A DNA stretch of 64,000 nt from positions 3,450,889-3,514,888 of the forward strand of contig NZ_CP030040.1 in NCBI RefSeq assembly GCF_003260995.1, given 5' to 3'. A model generated the notes under the pieces. That model was not told where the DNA came from, ran no database searches, and saw nothing but the letters and a program-made list of their open reading frames with translations. How positions within the stretch are numbered: the first letter of the stretch is position 1; every line of letters starts with the position of its first letter. Position numbers and translations under genes: made by a program. The stretch is from Acetobacterium sp. KB-1. Lineage in GTDB: Bacteria; Bacillota; Clostridia; Eubacteriales; Eubacteriaceae. Shown here one piece after another: positions 8,857 to 18,040 of this stretch.

Positions 8857-9595
8857 ATGCTGCCGGAAACTGCGTCTGAGTCGCAATCTGGCCGAGTTGG
8901 CGCAAACCACCGAAGGCAGCAGTCACCAGGAATATCTGCATCAGTTGCTTAGTGATGAACTCCATTACCGGGAACTCACCCGCACCCAAAAGTTGGTTAC
9001 CAGCGCCGGTTTCTATGGGATTCACACCTTTGAAGGATATCGCTTTGATGAAATCACCCTGCCTTCGGATCTGACTCCAGAAGGCCTGAAATCCCTGGCC
9101 TTTATCCACGAAAAGAAGAATCTGATTCTCTATGGTGGCACCGGAACCGGCAAAACTATGCTATCAACCGCACTCGGCGTTGCCGCCTGTCGACAGGGAA
9201 TCCCGGTTAAATTCTTTCGAACGGCCGCCCTGGTGAATAAACTGTCGGAAGCCAAAGTAGCCGGTACCCTGACCGCTTTTCTGAAAAAACTGAATAAAGC
9301 CGAAGTGATTATTCTGGATGAATATGGTTATGTCCCACTGGACCGAACGGGAGCACAGCTCCTGTTCGAAATCATATCCGATTGTTATGAACGTCGGTCT
9401 ATCATTCTTAATACCAACCTTGAATTTTCCCGATGGGTCAATGTGCTCTATGATGAACAGATGACGGCTGCCATGCTGGATCGGCTCCTTCATCACTGCC
9501 ACCTGCTCATGTTTCCGGGACCCAGTAACCGGATGCGGGAATCCAGCATCAATGAATTATATCGCTCAATATCGGACAATCAATTGAAAAAATAA
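8834..9595 (+). CDS. istB: IS21-family helper ATPase IstB
   Basis: A protein of 253 residues, a DnaC-like AAA+ ATPase that helps IstA choose and capture target DNA. Walker A (GGTGTGKTM) and Walker B (VIILDEYG) are intact. The start is ATG 8834 with AAAGGGGG about ten bases upstream, inside the end of istA. It is followed by the right end of the element. Confidence 0.95.
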   Translation: MLDKEIFECCRKLRLSRNLAELAQTTEGSSHQEYLHQLLSDELHYRELTRTQKLVTSAGFYGIHTFEGYRFDEITLPSDLTPEGLKSLAFIHEKKNLILYGGTGTGKTMLSTALGVAACRQGIPVKFFRTAALVNKLSEAKVAGTLTAFLKKLNKAEVIILDEYGYVPLDRTGAQLLFEIISDCYERRSIILNTNLEFSRWVNVLYDEQMTAAMLDRLLHHCHLLMFPGPSNRMRESSINELYRSISDNQLKK

Positions 9596-9736
9596 TAATT
9601 GCCTGCAATGTTTAGATTGCTCATGAAATTGCTTCGCATTTTAGCTTGCAAAACTATGGATTTTCCATAATGCAACATTCTGTATTTTTAACTTGCAACT
9701 TTCTGCAAAAAGTACTTGCAAAAAACAAATAAAGCC

Positions 9737-9948
9737 TTGGTTAGGGTATCAAAAACACCCAGTTTAAGCAGCTGGTACTCCGGCAGCGAAAAGGCAGCGT
9801 CTCTAAACTCTGCTATCAGTCGGGTGGCATTATCAAGCGCCTGTTGCAGAAGATGGATGATGTCTTCTGCTTTTGCGATGATAGATGGTATGATTGCGGT
9901 CTTCTTAACGCATTTTGAATGGATATTCTGTGATGCTTTTAGTGGCAA
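9737..9948. repeat. 212-bp dispersed repeat, copy 2
   Basis: Second copy of the repeat at 5487-5698, beginning 30 bases after the right end of the IS21-type element and ending just before family A copy 3. The differences are scattered base changes without length change, so both copies are of similar age. No terminal inverted repeat or own transposase is seen. Confidence 0.8.
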
Positions 9949-9990
9949 ATAATGAAGTAAAATTGGATCTGTAAGGAGAATGCTGAAAAC

Positions 9991-10524
9991 ATGAAAAGAA
10001 AGTACTACATCGATTTAACTTTGTTAATTATAATGATAATATTATTCGTTGCCACAGCAACAAAGATTGCTGATTATGGTTACTTAGTCGCCTTTTCCGC
10101 TTTTTTGATTTTTTCAATTTACGAAAACTTAAAATTCAAGATAGTCCTTGAATATCCCTATGAAGGAAGTCAAAGCATTTTCGAAATATTGATGTTTATA
10201 ATGGTATTGACTGGAAAAATTACATTCATTATAAGTCTGGGAAATGTAGTCTATGTCAATCCAAATGAGAATTTAGATATGATTGTATATGGCTTGTTAA
10301 TATTACTAATAAATACATACATATTTACGACGACATCTTACATCCAATCGGATAATCTAATCTATCATTTTAATAAACCGGTAAAACTTGAATTTATTTC
10401 AGGATATGAAGTGAGAGAAAAAGCACTTGATACCTATTATTGCAACATCTACCTAAAGAGTAACAAGATCCTTTCGTTAAGGCTAAGTGAAAGTAGTTAC
10501 CAGAAATTAGAACATTACTACTGA
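9991..10524 (+). CDS. Family A membrane protein, copy 3 (unknown function)
   Basis: A protein of 177 residues with the same plan as the genes at 918 and 5742: KRKYYIDL start, two membrane hairpins, EYPYEGS, then LIYHFNKPVKLEFISGYEVREK in the polar C-terminal domain. The start is ATG 9991, with AAGGAG at 9973-9978 somewhat far away. Its stop lies exactly at the join to a family C fragment, indicating a recombination point there. Confidence 0.75.
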   Translation: MKRKYYIDLTLLIIMIILFVATATKIADYGYLVAFSAFLIFSIYENLKFKIVLEYPYEGSQSIFEILMFIMVLTGKITFIISLGNVVYVNPNENLDMIVYGLLILLINTYIFTTTSYIQSDNLIYHFNKPVKLEFISGYEVREKALDTYYCNIYLKSNKILSLRLSESSYQKLEHYY

Positions 10525-10643
10525 TGCTGTTTACGGCGTAAGTTATTCTGGCGTTTCATATTTTGCCAACATCAAAGAAATTTTTGCTTTCAATTTTATC
10601 TTGATGGGCTAGTACGGGTACTTATCGATTCATAGTTTTGACT
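10522..10643 (+). pseudogene. 3' remnant of a family C gene
   Basis: Nucleotide similarity to the last ~120 bases of the family C gene (about 6640-6765) is obvious, for example the shared stretches GTAAGTTATT, TATTTTGCCA and TTGATGGGCTA. The fragment has no start and an internal stop (GGC TAG). It joins the stop codon of family A copy 3 without a gap. Confidence 0.75.
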
Positions 10644-10674
10644 TAAAATGTATTGTAATTAGAGGTGGTATGGA

Positions 10675-11274
10675 ATGACAAAGGAAACGATATGGCTAGT
10701 ATTTAAAGTAACGGTTAGTGTGCTGATTATCGGTTTATTAAATTATTACCTGATATCAGGTAATAGTTTAAGCATGCAGATCGGTTTTGTTCTTCTGGGG
10801 ATATTAATCATCCTAAATATCTTTTTTAAGCAATCAAAAAAAAGAATCGAAAAAGTTGTGTACACCATATGTGCAGTGCTTTTGATGCTGATCGGTGCAC
10901 GTTCATATGGAATGGATCGTTTCGAACCATTTTCAGATCGTGCTACAGATATTACCTATGAAATTCGAACATCATTAAAAAATGCGAATGGAAATTTTTC
11001 GGATATGGCAATTGTTACAGGAAAACATGGGTGGGATCGATTATATCTCCTTCCACCTCGTACGGATGTAAATAAGTTTTTAAAAAAGAAGAATCTTACT
11101 TGGCAAGGTGACAAAAAAGAGAATATAAAATACCAGGATGACACAGCACTTTTGATATTTACGCTTGGTTATAAAGTTAGCTGCTATGCTGAAATTAAAA
11201 GCGAAGATAGTACAGCAAATTTTTCTGAAGTCGCTCAAGTCAATAATTTTATTAACTCATTCAAAGATGACTAG
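10675..11274 (+). CDS. Membrane-anchored protein of unknown function
   Basis: A protein of 199 residues. Three hydrophobic segments fill the first ~85 residues, followed by a polar domain of ~115 residues that is probably outside the membrane, with scattered YEIRTS, GKHGWDRLYLLP and CYAEIKS elements. AGAGGTGG at 10661-10668 supports ATG 10675. No second copy is seen in the window, unlike its neighbours. I do not recognise the family. Confidence 0.65.
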   Translation: MTKETIWLVFKVTVSVLIIGLLNYYLISGNSLSMQIGFVLLGILIILNIFFKQSKKRIEKVVYTICAVLLMLIGARSYGMDRFEPFSDRATDITYEIRTSLKNANGNFSDMAIVTGKHGWDRLYLLPPRTDVNKFLKKKNLTWQGDKKENIKYQDDTALLIFTLGYKVSCYAEIKSEDSTANFSEVAQVNNFINSFKDD

Positions 11275-11307
11275 TATGGTACTATTTAGTCAGAGGAGAA
11301 TGATAAT

Positions 11308-11727
11308 ATGAATAAAAAAATATTGAAAATTGGTCTAATGATCGGGTATCTGCTGTTTTTTATACTGATGGATTTTTGGGTTATAACCATTCAAAACAGC
11401 TTTATTACGATGGAACCGCTGAGCACCGTTTTTTATTTTAGTCGCTATAGGGGGATGATACTGATTGGCTTTTTTAAATGGTTTGTGCTTGGTTTTCTGC
11501 TACATTTTCTGAGTGAGAGAAAAAAGTTGAGATTCAAAGTTGACATCATTTATTTTGCTATTGCAATTATGTGCGCAGCGATATATTATATGATAAATTT
11601 TTGTATTCTTGTTCCAATACCAACGATTTATAGTGGGAAATATATGATTCAATTGATGTGCCTCATTCCGATTTTATCCGGATTTTTTATGTTTGAAGGT
11701 TTGTTTTCAAACGAAACATCTTCTTAA
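11308..11727 (+). CDS. Family D small membrane protein, intact copy (unknown function)
   Basis: A protein of 139 residues with four membrane segments. The N-terminal third matches the pseudogene at 6764-6917. AGAGGAG at 11292-11298 supports ATG 11308. It sits between the unique membrane protein at 10675 and family B copy 2, all on one strand with short gaps, so co-transcription is likely. Confidence 0.65.
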   Translation: MNKKILKIGLMIGYLLFFILMDFWVITIQNSFITMEPLSTVFYFSRYRGMILIGFFKWFVLGFLLHFLSERKKLRFKVDIIYFAIAIMCAAIYYMINFCILVPIPTIYSGKYMIQLMCLIPILSGFFMFEGLFSNETSS

Positions 11728-11790
11728 TGCAATGTATCAATACAAACAATAGAATAATAAAGAGATTACATAAAAAGAAAGGTGTTTATT

Positions 11791-12240
11791 TTGAATATAT
11801 TAAAAAAAATCTACCCATACTTTATTATACCATTAATAATGTTGTATATTAATATTATTGACAAGATGAGATTTTTATATAAGAACAGTCCTATAAATTC
11901 AAACTTTAATTCAACCTTGCCATTTTTTATCAGTGATGGGTTTTTCTTTACGGATGTTACGATGCCTCTGATTAGCATGATGTTTGGAATGTTGTTAGAA
12001 TTATTGACCAGAAAACCAGCAGCACTTAAAATTAAGATAAATGGATCGTTTATGACTATAGCATTTATTGTTGGATTTTTATATTATATGCCGTATACAC
12101 CAGCATTTGTTCTATTTACATATATAAATGTTAATCCGGTTTTGATTAGGAGTGCACCAGCCGTTTATCTCATCCCAACCCTTGCTGGATTTTGTTTGAC
12201 AAAAGGCTTACTTGCTTCAAAAGAAAGTGCAAATGACTAA
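11791..12240 (+). CDS. Family B membrane protein, copy 2 (unknown function)
   Basis: A protein of about 149 residues, paralogous to the gene at 1495 (ILKKIYPY, SNFNSTLPFF, PLIS(M/I)(M/V)FG, LIPTLAGF, KGLLASKES). The start is probably TTG 11791, since AAGAAAGGTG at 11775-11784 gives proper spacing and the aligned copy starts at the same residue. GTG 11782 is too close to that site. It is the last gene of the array before the terminator. Confidence 0.7.
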   Translation: MNILKKIYPYFIIPLIMLYINIIDKMRFLYKNSPINSNFNSTLPFFISDGFFFTDVTMPLISMMFGMLLELLTRKPAALKIKINGSFMTIAFIVGFLYYMPYTPAFVLFTYINVNPVLIRSAPAVYLIPTLAGFCLTKGLLASKESAND

Positions 12241-12310
12241 CTTGGATTCGCCTAAATAGAATCCACATTGTTCAAAGGAAAAATAAAAAATTATACAAGC
12301 ATACAATACG

Positions 12311-12341
12311 CTCTGGCTTTGGCATTTGCCGGAGTTTTTTT
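12311..12341 (+). terminator. Rho-independent terminator closing the membrane-protein array
   Basis: CTCTGGC at 12311-12317 pairs with GCCGGAG at 12328-12334 (one G-U pair), followed by seven T (12335-12341). It separates the array from sbcD. Confidence 0.75.
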
Positions 12342-12405
12342 AGTCTATACAAAAAAAAGCGACTGTGGGATAATAAACAAAACGGATATGAGTGAGGTCG
12401 CACAA

Positions 12406-13626
12406 ATGAGAATATTACATACCGCCGATTGGCATTTAGGAAAAAATATTGAAGGTCACAGCCGGATGGATGAGCAGGCCTGCTTTCTGGCGGACTTTGT
12501 TAAAATAGTCAGGGAAGAAAAAATAGATCTACTGATCATTGCTGGAGATGTTTATGATAGCTATAACCCACCGGCCAGAGCTGAGGAATTGTTTTATGAG
12601 ACCCTAAAGCAATTATCCGACGGTGGGAAACGGCTGATTCTGGTGATTGCCGGCAATCACGACAATCCCCAGCGCCTTGAAGCGCCGGGACCGCTGGCCC
12701 GGGATCACGGTATTCTGATGGCCGGGGTGCCAAAGACCATCATTCCAACCGGGGTGTATGGCAAACATCAGGTGGTGGAATCCGGGGAAGGTTATGTGGA
12801 GATTGAAATCAACGGCGAACGGGCTGTGATACTGCTGCTGCCTTATCCCAGTGAGAAACGGCTCAATGAGGTTTTATATGATCTGACCACCGCCGACGAT
12901 GAAAATCAAAAATCCTACAGTGACCGGATCCGAACCTATTTTTCGCAATTGGAGTCTCATTTCAGAGACGATACCATTAATCTGGTGACCACCCATATCT
13001 TTGCCATGGGCAGCGAGGAAGCCGGATCAGAGCGGACTATTCAGCTTGGTGGCACCTATATTGTCGATGGCCAGTGCTTTCCCGAAAAAGCCCATTACAT
13101 CGCCTTGGGACATATTCATAAACCGCAGGTGATTCCCGGCACCAATGGCCGGGGACGCTATGCCGGTTCACCGATTCATTTTAACCGCCGGGAAATCGCC
13201 TATGGAAAAAAATGCATGGTGGTGGAAATTGTCGTTGCAGAGGGCGTTACCGTTAAAAATGAGATCCGCGAAATTGAACTAAAAGTTTATAAGCCTATCG
13301 AGGTCTGGAAATGCGAGAATGTCGATGATGCCATTGCCAGATGCAAAGCTAATGGGGAGCGATCCTGTTGGGTTTATCTGGAAATTGAGACCGATCACTA
13401 TATCCGGGAAGATGAAATCAAAAAGATGAAAGCATATAAGGATGATATTCTGGAGGTGATCCCCCGGCTGACCACCTTAGAAACCGAGGCCAGCCTGGAA
13501 GCGCTGACAGAAAAGTCCTTTGGGGATGTGTTTAAAGAATTTTACCGCCGTGAAAGGGGCACTGAAGCCGATGATGAGGTTCTAAAACTGCTGCTTTCAC
13601 TGGTTGCTGAGGAGGATAAACAATGA
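12406..13626 (+). CDS. sbcD: Exonuclease subunit SbcD (Mre11-like)
   Basis: A protein of 406 residues. The calcineurin-like phosphoesterase motifs are clear: LHTADWHLGK at the start, AGDVYD, GNHDNP, TTHIFAMG and ALGHIHKPQ. It is the nuclease half of SbcCD, which opens hairpins and DNA ends at stalled replication forks and long palindromes. The open frame extends back to 12268, but ATG 12406 with GAGGT at 12394-12398 matches the family N-terminus. Its stop overlaps the sbcC start as ATGA, indicating translational coupling. Confidence 0.95.
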   Translation: MRILHTADWHLGKNIEGHSRMDEQACFLADFVKIVREEKIDLLIIAGDVYDSYNPPARAEELFYETLKQLSDGGKRLILVIAGNHDNPQRLEAPGPLARDHGILMAGVPKTIIPTGVYGKHQVVESGEGYVEIEINGERAVILLLPYPSEKRLNEVLYDLTTADDENQKSYSDRIRTYFSQLESHFRDDTINLVTTHIFAMGSEEAGSERTIQLGGTYIVDGQCFPEKAHYIALGHIHKPQVIPGTNGRGRYAGSPIHFNRREIAYGKKCMVVEIVVAEGVTVKNEIREIELKVYKPIEVWKCENVDDAIARCKANGERSCWVYLEIETDHYIREDEIKKMKAYKDDILEVIPRLTTLETEASLEALTEKSFGDVFKEFYRRERGTEADDEVLKLLLSLVAEEDKQ

Positions 13627-16600
13627 GACCAATCCGACTAAAAATTAAAGGGATTAATAGTTTTCAGGAAGAACAGCTCATTGATTTTGAGACTCTGACC
13701 CAGGCCGGGATTTTTGGTATTTTCGGACCCACCGGCAGCGGTAAGTCTACCATTCTGGATGGCATTACCTTGGCGCTTTATGGCAAACTGTCCCGAAACA
13801 GCAGTAATTATATCAATGTCAACGATGAAAAGGCCAGCGTGGTGTATGAGTTTGTCATCGCCGGGCAGGAAGAGAAAACCTATCAGGTCAGCCGCGAGTT
13901 TAAGCGCAATAAAAATGAGGGCATCAATCAGGGAAAATGTCAGCTGCTGGAATTAAGACCCGAAGGGGCATTGGTGCTGGCGGATAAAACCACCGAGGTG
14001 ACCAGTGCCTGTGAGGAAATTATTGGTTTGGGTCTCACCGATTTTACCCGGACCGTGGTGCTGCCACAGGGAAAATTCAGTGATTTCTTAAAGCTGGAAG
14101 GAAAGCCCCGGCGGGATATGTTGGAGCGGCTTTTTAACCTATCCAAATATGGGGATGATCTCTCCAACCGTCTGAAAACAGAAAGAATCAATGAGGTTGA
14201 AAAGCTCAACCAGATCGTCGGCAGCATGAAGACCTATGAAGGCGTTACACCAGAAGTGCTGGCCGAAAAGAAGAGCAGCTACGAGCAAAACCATCAGCTG
14301 CTTAAAGAAAACCAGCAACGGTTTGATAAGCTGAGTACCCAATTATCTGAAGCCAAGGTTTTAATGGGTTTACTCACTGAGCAGAAGAACGTCAAAGACG
14401 AAGTCCGAAATCTTGAAACAAAGCAAATAGAAATCACCGAAAAAGAACAGCAGCTGGCGCTGGGGAAAAAGGCCCTGGAAGTGCGACCTTTTCTGGAAGC
14501 GTTTAAAACCCTCAAAAACCAGGTTCAAGAAAGCGGAAGCAGTCTGCTTGGCAGTGAAGACAAACTGGCACAACTGCTGTTGGAAAAAGAAGATTGTGAA
14601 AAGAGCTTTAGTCAAACCGACGCGTATAAAAGCGAAAATCTCTTTAAATTTCAGAGCAAGTTGGAAAAGGTGGCCGATGCCATTATCTGGAAAGAAGCCC
14701 AGTTGGCTCTGGAAACGGAAATCCATGATCTGAATAAAAAAATGGATGCGAAAAATCATCAGAAGATCAGCCTGGAAAATGAAAAAGCACGACTGATTCA
14801 GAAAATGGAAAAGGTAAAAAAGCAGCTTAATGAGCAGCGTCTAGAGGAAAGAAAGTGTCGGATCGAACCGGATCATCGCGAAAAAATCAGTCGGGGGATT
14901 GATATCACCAAAGAAATTGCGCGGCTGAAAAACGAAATCGAAAATGATGAAAAGCGTTTGTTAAAAAACCAAAGCGAAATCGATAAACTGCTCGAAAGCG
15001 GGAAAAACCTTGAAGAACAAAGACAGTTTTTAGCAAGCGAACAGTCAGCTATCGAACAGGAACTTAACACCCATGAAAAAAATCGACCGGCTACCTGGGA
15101 CAGTATCGGCAAGCAAAAAGAAGCGATCATTAGCAGCAAAAACCGTTTTCTCAAACAAAGAGAGAGCAAAGAGAGCCTTGCGGCACTGGAAAAGCAGATT
15201 GACACCCTGGTTCAGTCCATTGAGTCGAAAAAGTCGACTGAAAAGCTGTTAAAAGAAAAAATGGCGGCAGTAGAAAAACAACTGATGCGGTTGGAAAATA
15301 AAAATATGGGGCATAAACTCAGAGAACAGCTCAGTGCCGGAGAACCCTGTCCAGTTTGCGGTTCAACCGAACATCCTCTGACGGCGGATCTGGAAGAATC
15401 GGATGATGCAATCCGGGTGGAGGTCATCAATAATACCTATTTGCAGCAGCAAAAGGAATTGGCCGAACTGACCGCGGAAATTGCCCAATTAACTGGCAGT
15501 TTTACCATTCTGGTTGAAAATCAGAAGAATTTGAAAACTGAAATCATCAGTCTTGGGGAAGCTATTCCCGAAGGGCAACCGGAGTTACTGGAGGTCGCTA
15601 ATACTGAGCTAATTAAGAATCTGGAAACCTGGGAAGTGTTGCTAAAAAAACTGGAAACCCGGAATCATGAAGCAAAAAACCAGTTATTAAAGCTAGAAGG
15701 AGATCTCAAAGAAAAAGCGGCAACCAAAGAAGCCCTGTTTCTTCAGACCCAGGAAGTGAATGAACTTAAAAAGAAGAAGGAAACAGCATTCACGGAGCTG
15801 ACAGCAGAAGGAGCCCAATTAAGAATAAAGCTAATGGCTCCAAAAGCCTTTGATTTTGATGCCGCCAATGAAACCATTAAAAAGAGGGATGCGTGGCGGG
15901 GCGAATTAATGGATAGCCTTGAAAAGCTGGAAAAAGGGCTTGCTGCCCATCAGCAGCAGTTGGAGAAACTCAGCGAAACCATTCATGACATTAACCGCCA
16001 GGTGCAGGAATTCTTGCTGCTCATTGGTGAAAAGGCCAGGCAGTTTAAAGAAAAAAGAACCGCCATTGAGGAAAAACTGGGAAAAGATTATGAGCTGAAA
16101 GAGCTGGGTGAATTAAAAGATAAATTTATCGGTAACATCAAATGGATTGAAAATGCCTGGGCCACGGCGAAGAAAAAACTGGAATCGGCCCGGGAAGAGT
16201 ATGGCAAAACCCAGGAAACGGTGACCATTAAAAAAGCCAATCTTAAGACCCTGCAAAGCCAATTTGAGACGACTGAAACAGCCCTGAAAAAGCAGTTAAA
16301 TACCCTGGGCTTTAAAGATCTGATCACTGCTCAAAATGCTTGCATTGCGGAGGATAGCATTAAAAATCTGGCAGCGGATATTGAGGGTTATTATCAGAAC
16401 CGGACTAAATTAAGTGGCAAGCTGGAAGATCTGAACAAAAAAATTGATGGCAGAGCGATGACCACCTCGGCTTATGATGAGATTGTTACCTCCCATCAAT
16501 TGTTAGAAGAAAGCATTGAACAGCAGAAGGGCCTGGAAATCCGGTTAAAAACCAGCATTGACGATTTAGAAAAACGCCTGGCGGAGCTGGCAAGCTATTT

Positions 16601-17135
16601 AGCCGAAAAGGAAAAAGTGGATCACCGGCTGGCACTAATTGCCGATCTGGAAAAACTGTTTTCCGGCAAGCGCTTTGTCGAATTTGTCGCCGTTTCCCGG
16701 CTCAAGTACATCTCCATTGAAGCATCGAAACGGCTTACCGAGATCAGTAACGGCAATTACGGACTGGAAGCCGATGATGAGGGGAAATTCATTATCCGGG
16801 ACTACAAAAACGGCGGGGCCGCCCGGGATGCTTCAACATTATCAGGCGGGGAAACCTTTCTGGCTTCCTTATCATTAGCGCTGGCGCTTTCCGCTGAAAT
16901 ACAGTTAAAAGGACGGGCACCACTGGAATTTTTCTTCCTCGATGAGGGCTTTGGCTCCCTCCATGAAGATGCCCTGGAGGTGGTGATGAACTCCATCGAA
17001 ATGCTCCATAACGACCGCCTGAAGGTGGGGATCATCAGCCATGTGGAATCGATCAAGAACCGGATGCCGGTCAAACTGCTGATTACCCCCGGTGAGGCCG
17101 GTGTCGGCGGCAGTAAGGTGCGGATTGAAAAATAA
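13623..17135 (+). CDS. sbcC: Exonuclease subunit SbcC (Rad50-like ATPase)
   Basis: A protein of 1170 residues, a normal length for SbcC. Walker A GPTGSGKST is at residues 35-43, and a long coiled coil is interrupted by the zinc hook CPVC near residue 576. The C-terminal half carries the signature LSGGETF (about residue 1072) and Walker B FFFLDEGFGS. It works with SbcD as an ATP-driven DNA end-processing nuclease. The start ATG overlaps the sbcD stop. Confidence 0.95.
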   Translation: MRPIRLKIKGINSFQEEQLIDFETLTQAGIFGIFGPTGSGKSTILDGITLALYGKLSRNSSNYINVNDEKASVVYEFVIAGQEEKTYQVSREFKRNKNEGINQGKCQLLELRPEGALVLADKTTEVTSACEEIIGLGLTDFTRTVVLPQGKFSDFLKLEGKPRRDMLERLFNLSKYGDDLSNRLKTERINEVEKLNQIVGSMKTYEGVTPEVLAEKKSSYEQNHQLLKENQQRFDKLSTQLSEAKVLMGLLTEQKNVKDEVRNLETKQIEITEKEQQLALGKKALEVRPFLEAFKTLKNQVQESGSSLLGSEDKLAQLLLEKEDCEKSFSQTDAYKSENLFKFQSKLEKVADAIIWKEAQLALETEIHDLNKKMDAKNHQKISLENEKARLIQKMEKVKKQLNEQRLEERKCRIEPDHREKISRGIDITKEIARLKNEIENDEKRLLKNQSEIDKLLESGKNLEEQRQFLASEQSAIEQELNTHEKNRPATWDSIGKQKEAIISSKNRFLKQRESKESLAALEKQIDTLVQSIESKKSTEKLLKEKMAAVEKQLMRLENKNMGHKLREQLSAGEPCPVCGSTEHPLTADLEESDDAIRVEVINNTYLQQQKELAELTAEIAQLTGSFTILVENQKNLKTEIISLGEAIPEGQPELLEVANTELIKNLETWEVLLKKLETRNHEAKNQLLKLEGDLKEKAATKEALFLQTQEVNELKKKKETAFTELTAEGAQLRIKLMAPKAFDFDAANETIKKRDAWRGELMDSLEKLEKGLAAHQQQLEKLSETIHDINRQVQEFLLLIGEKARQFKEKRTAIEEKLGKDYELKELGELKDKFIGNIKWIENAWATAKKKLESAREEYGKTQETVTIKKANLKTLQSQFETTETALKKQLNTLGFKDLITAQNACIAEDSIKNLAADIEGYYQNRTKLSGKLEDLNKKIDGRAMTTSAYDEIVTSHQLLEESIEQQKGLEIRLKTSIDDLEKRLAELASYLAEKEKVDHRLALIADLEKLFSGKRFVEFVAVSRLKYISIEASKRLTEISNGNYGLEADDEGKFIIRDYKNGGAARDASTLSGGETFLASLSLALALSAEIQLKGRAPLEFFFLDEGFGSLHEDALEVVMNSIEMLHNDRLKVGIISHVESIKNRMPVKLLITPGEAGVGGSKVRIEK

Positions 17136-17162
17136 AACGGATTGAAAACTAATAGGACGAAG

Positions 17163-17843
17163 ATGACAAAGAATTATACGATCAAACATTCAAAACGAAA
17201 AACCATGGGCCTCTATATTACCAAAAATGCCGAAATTGAGGTTCGGGTTCCCAACGGAACGCCTAAAAAAGTCATTGCGGATTTTGTGAACCAGCATCAA
17301 CACTGGATTAACACCCATTATGGGGCAGTGGCACGACAGGCAGAAGAACGGGCGAATTTCAAGCTGTGCTTTGGTACCAAGCTGCTTTTTCTGGGCCGCG
17401 AATTCTCCCTGGTGCCGGTCGAAAAACCGACCTATGGCTATGATGGCCAGTGTTTCTACGCTTACGCTCAGATGTCGGCCGAGGAATTAAAAACCAGTCT
17501 GGTGGGTATCTACCGAACGCTGGCAAAAAAGGTGCTCAGCACGATGGTGGAAGATCTGGGAAAACATATGGGACTAAAACCCAAGGCCGTCAAAATAAAT
17601 GGTGCAAGAACCCGGTGGGGTTCCTGCTCCAGTGCCGGCAATCTTAATTTTTCCTGGTATCTGGTGATGGCTGAAGAAACCACCATTCGTTATGTGGTCG
17701 TTCATGAGCTGGCCCATCTCATTGAAATGAACCATTCTTCTCACTTTTGGAAAATTGTTGAACAAGTACTCCCCAATTATAAAGTGGAACGGGAAAAGCT
17801 TAAAAAACTTCAGAAAAAATTGAGCGTTCAGAGCTGGGAATAA
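17163..17843 (+). CDS. YgjP-like (DUF45) zinc metallopeptidase-domain protein
   Basis: A protein of 226 residues with the SprT/YgjP-type motif VVHELAHLIEMNHSSHFW near residues 178-195 (HExxH plus a third histidine) and the typical preceding RTRWGSCSS. It belongs to the M48-like/DUF45 family; the substrate is unknown, and the E. coli relative has been linked to nucleotide pyrophosphohydrolase activity. ATG 17163 with AGGA seven bases upstream is preferred to TTG 17142. It follows sbcC by 27 bases and may be read from the same transcript. Confidence 0.85.
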   Translation: MTKNYTIKHSKRKTMGLYITKNAEIEVRVPNGTPKKVIADFVNQHQHWINTHYGAVARQAEERANFKLCFGTKLLFLGREFSLVPVEKPTYGYDGQCFYAYAQMSAEELKTSLVGIYRTLAKKVLSTMVEDLGKHMGLKPKAVKINGARTRWGSCSSAGNLNFSWYLVMAEETTIRYVVVHELAHLIEMNHSSHFWKIVEQVLPNYKVEREKLKKLQKKLSVQSWE

Positions 17844-17874
17844 GCTGGAGCGCTGAGATTAGGGTTGAATCTAG

Positions 17875-17979
17875 AGTGCCGTATCGAGCAATTATTAATC
17901 CCTTGTATGCTACAGGGTCGGACAGGCTATCACCTGTTCGCCCCAACGCATACAATCAGATATAACAATGGTTGGTACT
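17875..17979. repeat. Imperfect palindromic element, copy 1
   Basis: A nested inverted repeat of about 105 bp: outer AGTGCC/GGTACT, then TTGTATGC/GCATACAA, and an inner CGGACAGG/CCTGTTCG hairpin. Spacing and inner sequence resemble the element at 20053-20151. It is intergenic and contains no frame. Confidence 0.65.
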
Positions 17980-18001
17980 CGGTTAATGATCTAACAGATG
18001 C

Positions 18002-18031
18002 AAGTGGGAGAACCCCCCGCTTATTTTTTTT
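18002..18031 (+). terminator. Rho-independent terminator
   Basis: AAGTGGG (18002-18008) pairs with CCCGCTT (18016-18022) and is followed by a run of eight T (18024-18031). It isolates the GntR promoter from upstream transcription. Confidence 0.75.
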
Positions 18032-18040
18032 CAAAAAAAC

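Larger units (their letters stand above)
7177..9707 (+). mobile_element. IS21-family insertion sequence, complete
   Basis: About 2.53 kb holding istA and istB. The ends are inverted: TGTAGAAAGTTGCAA at 7177-7191 and its imperfect complement, ending TTGCAACTTTCTGCA, at 9693-9707. Further copies of the short TTGCAA-type motif lie inside both ends, as is usual for IS21 transposase binding. AAAA flanks both sides (7173-7176 and 9708-9711), compatible with a short target duplication but low in complexity. Base composition is clearly richer in GC than the surrounding array, consistent with arrival from elsewhere. Both genes are intact, so it may be active. Confidence 0.9.
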
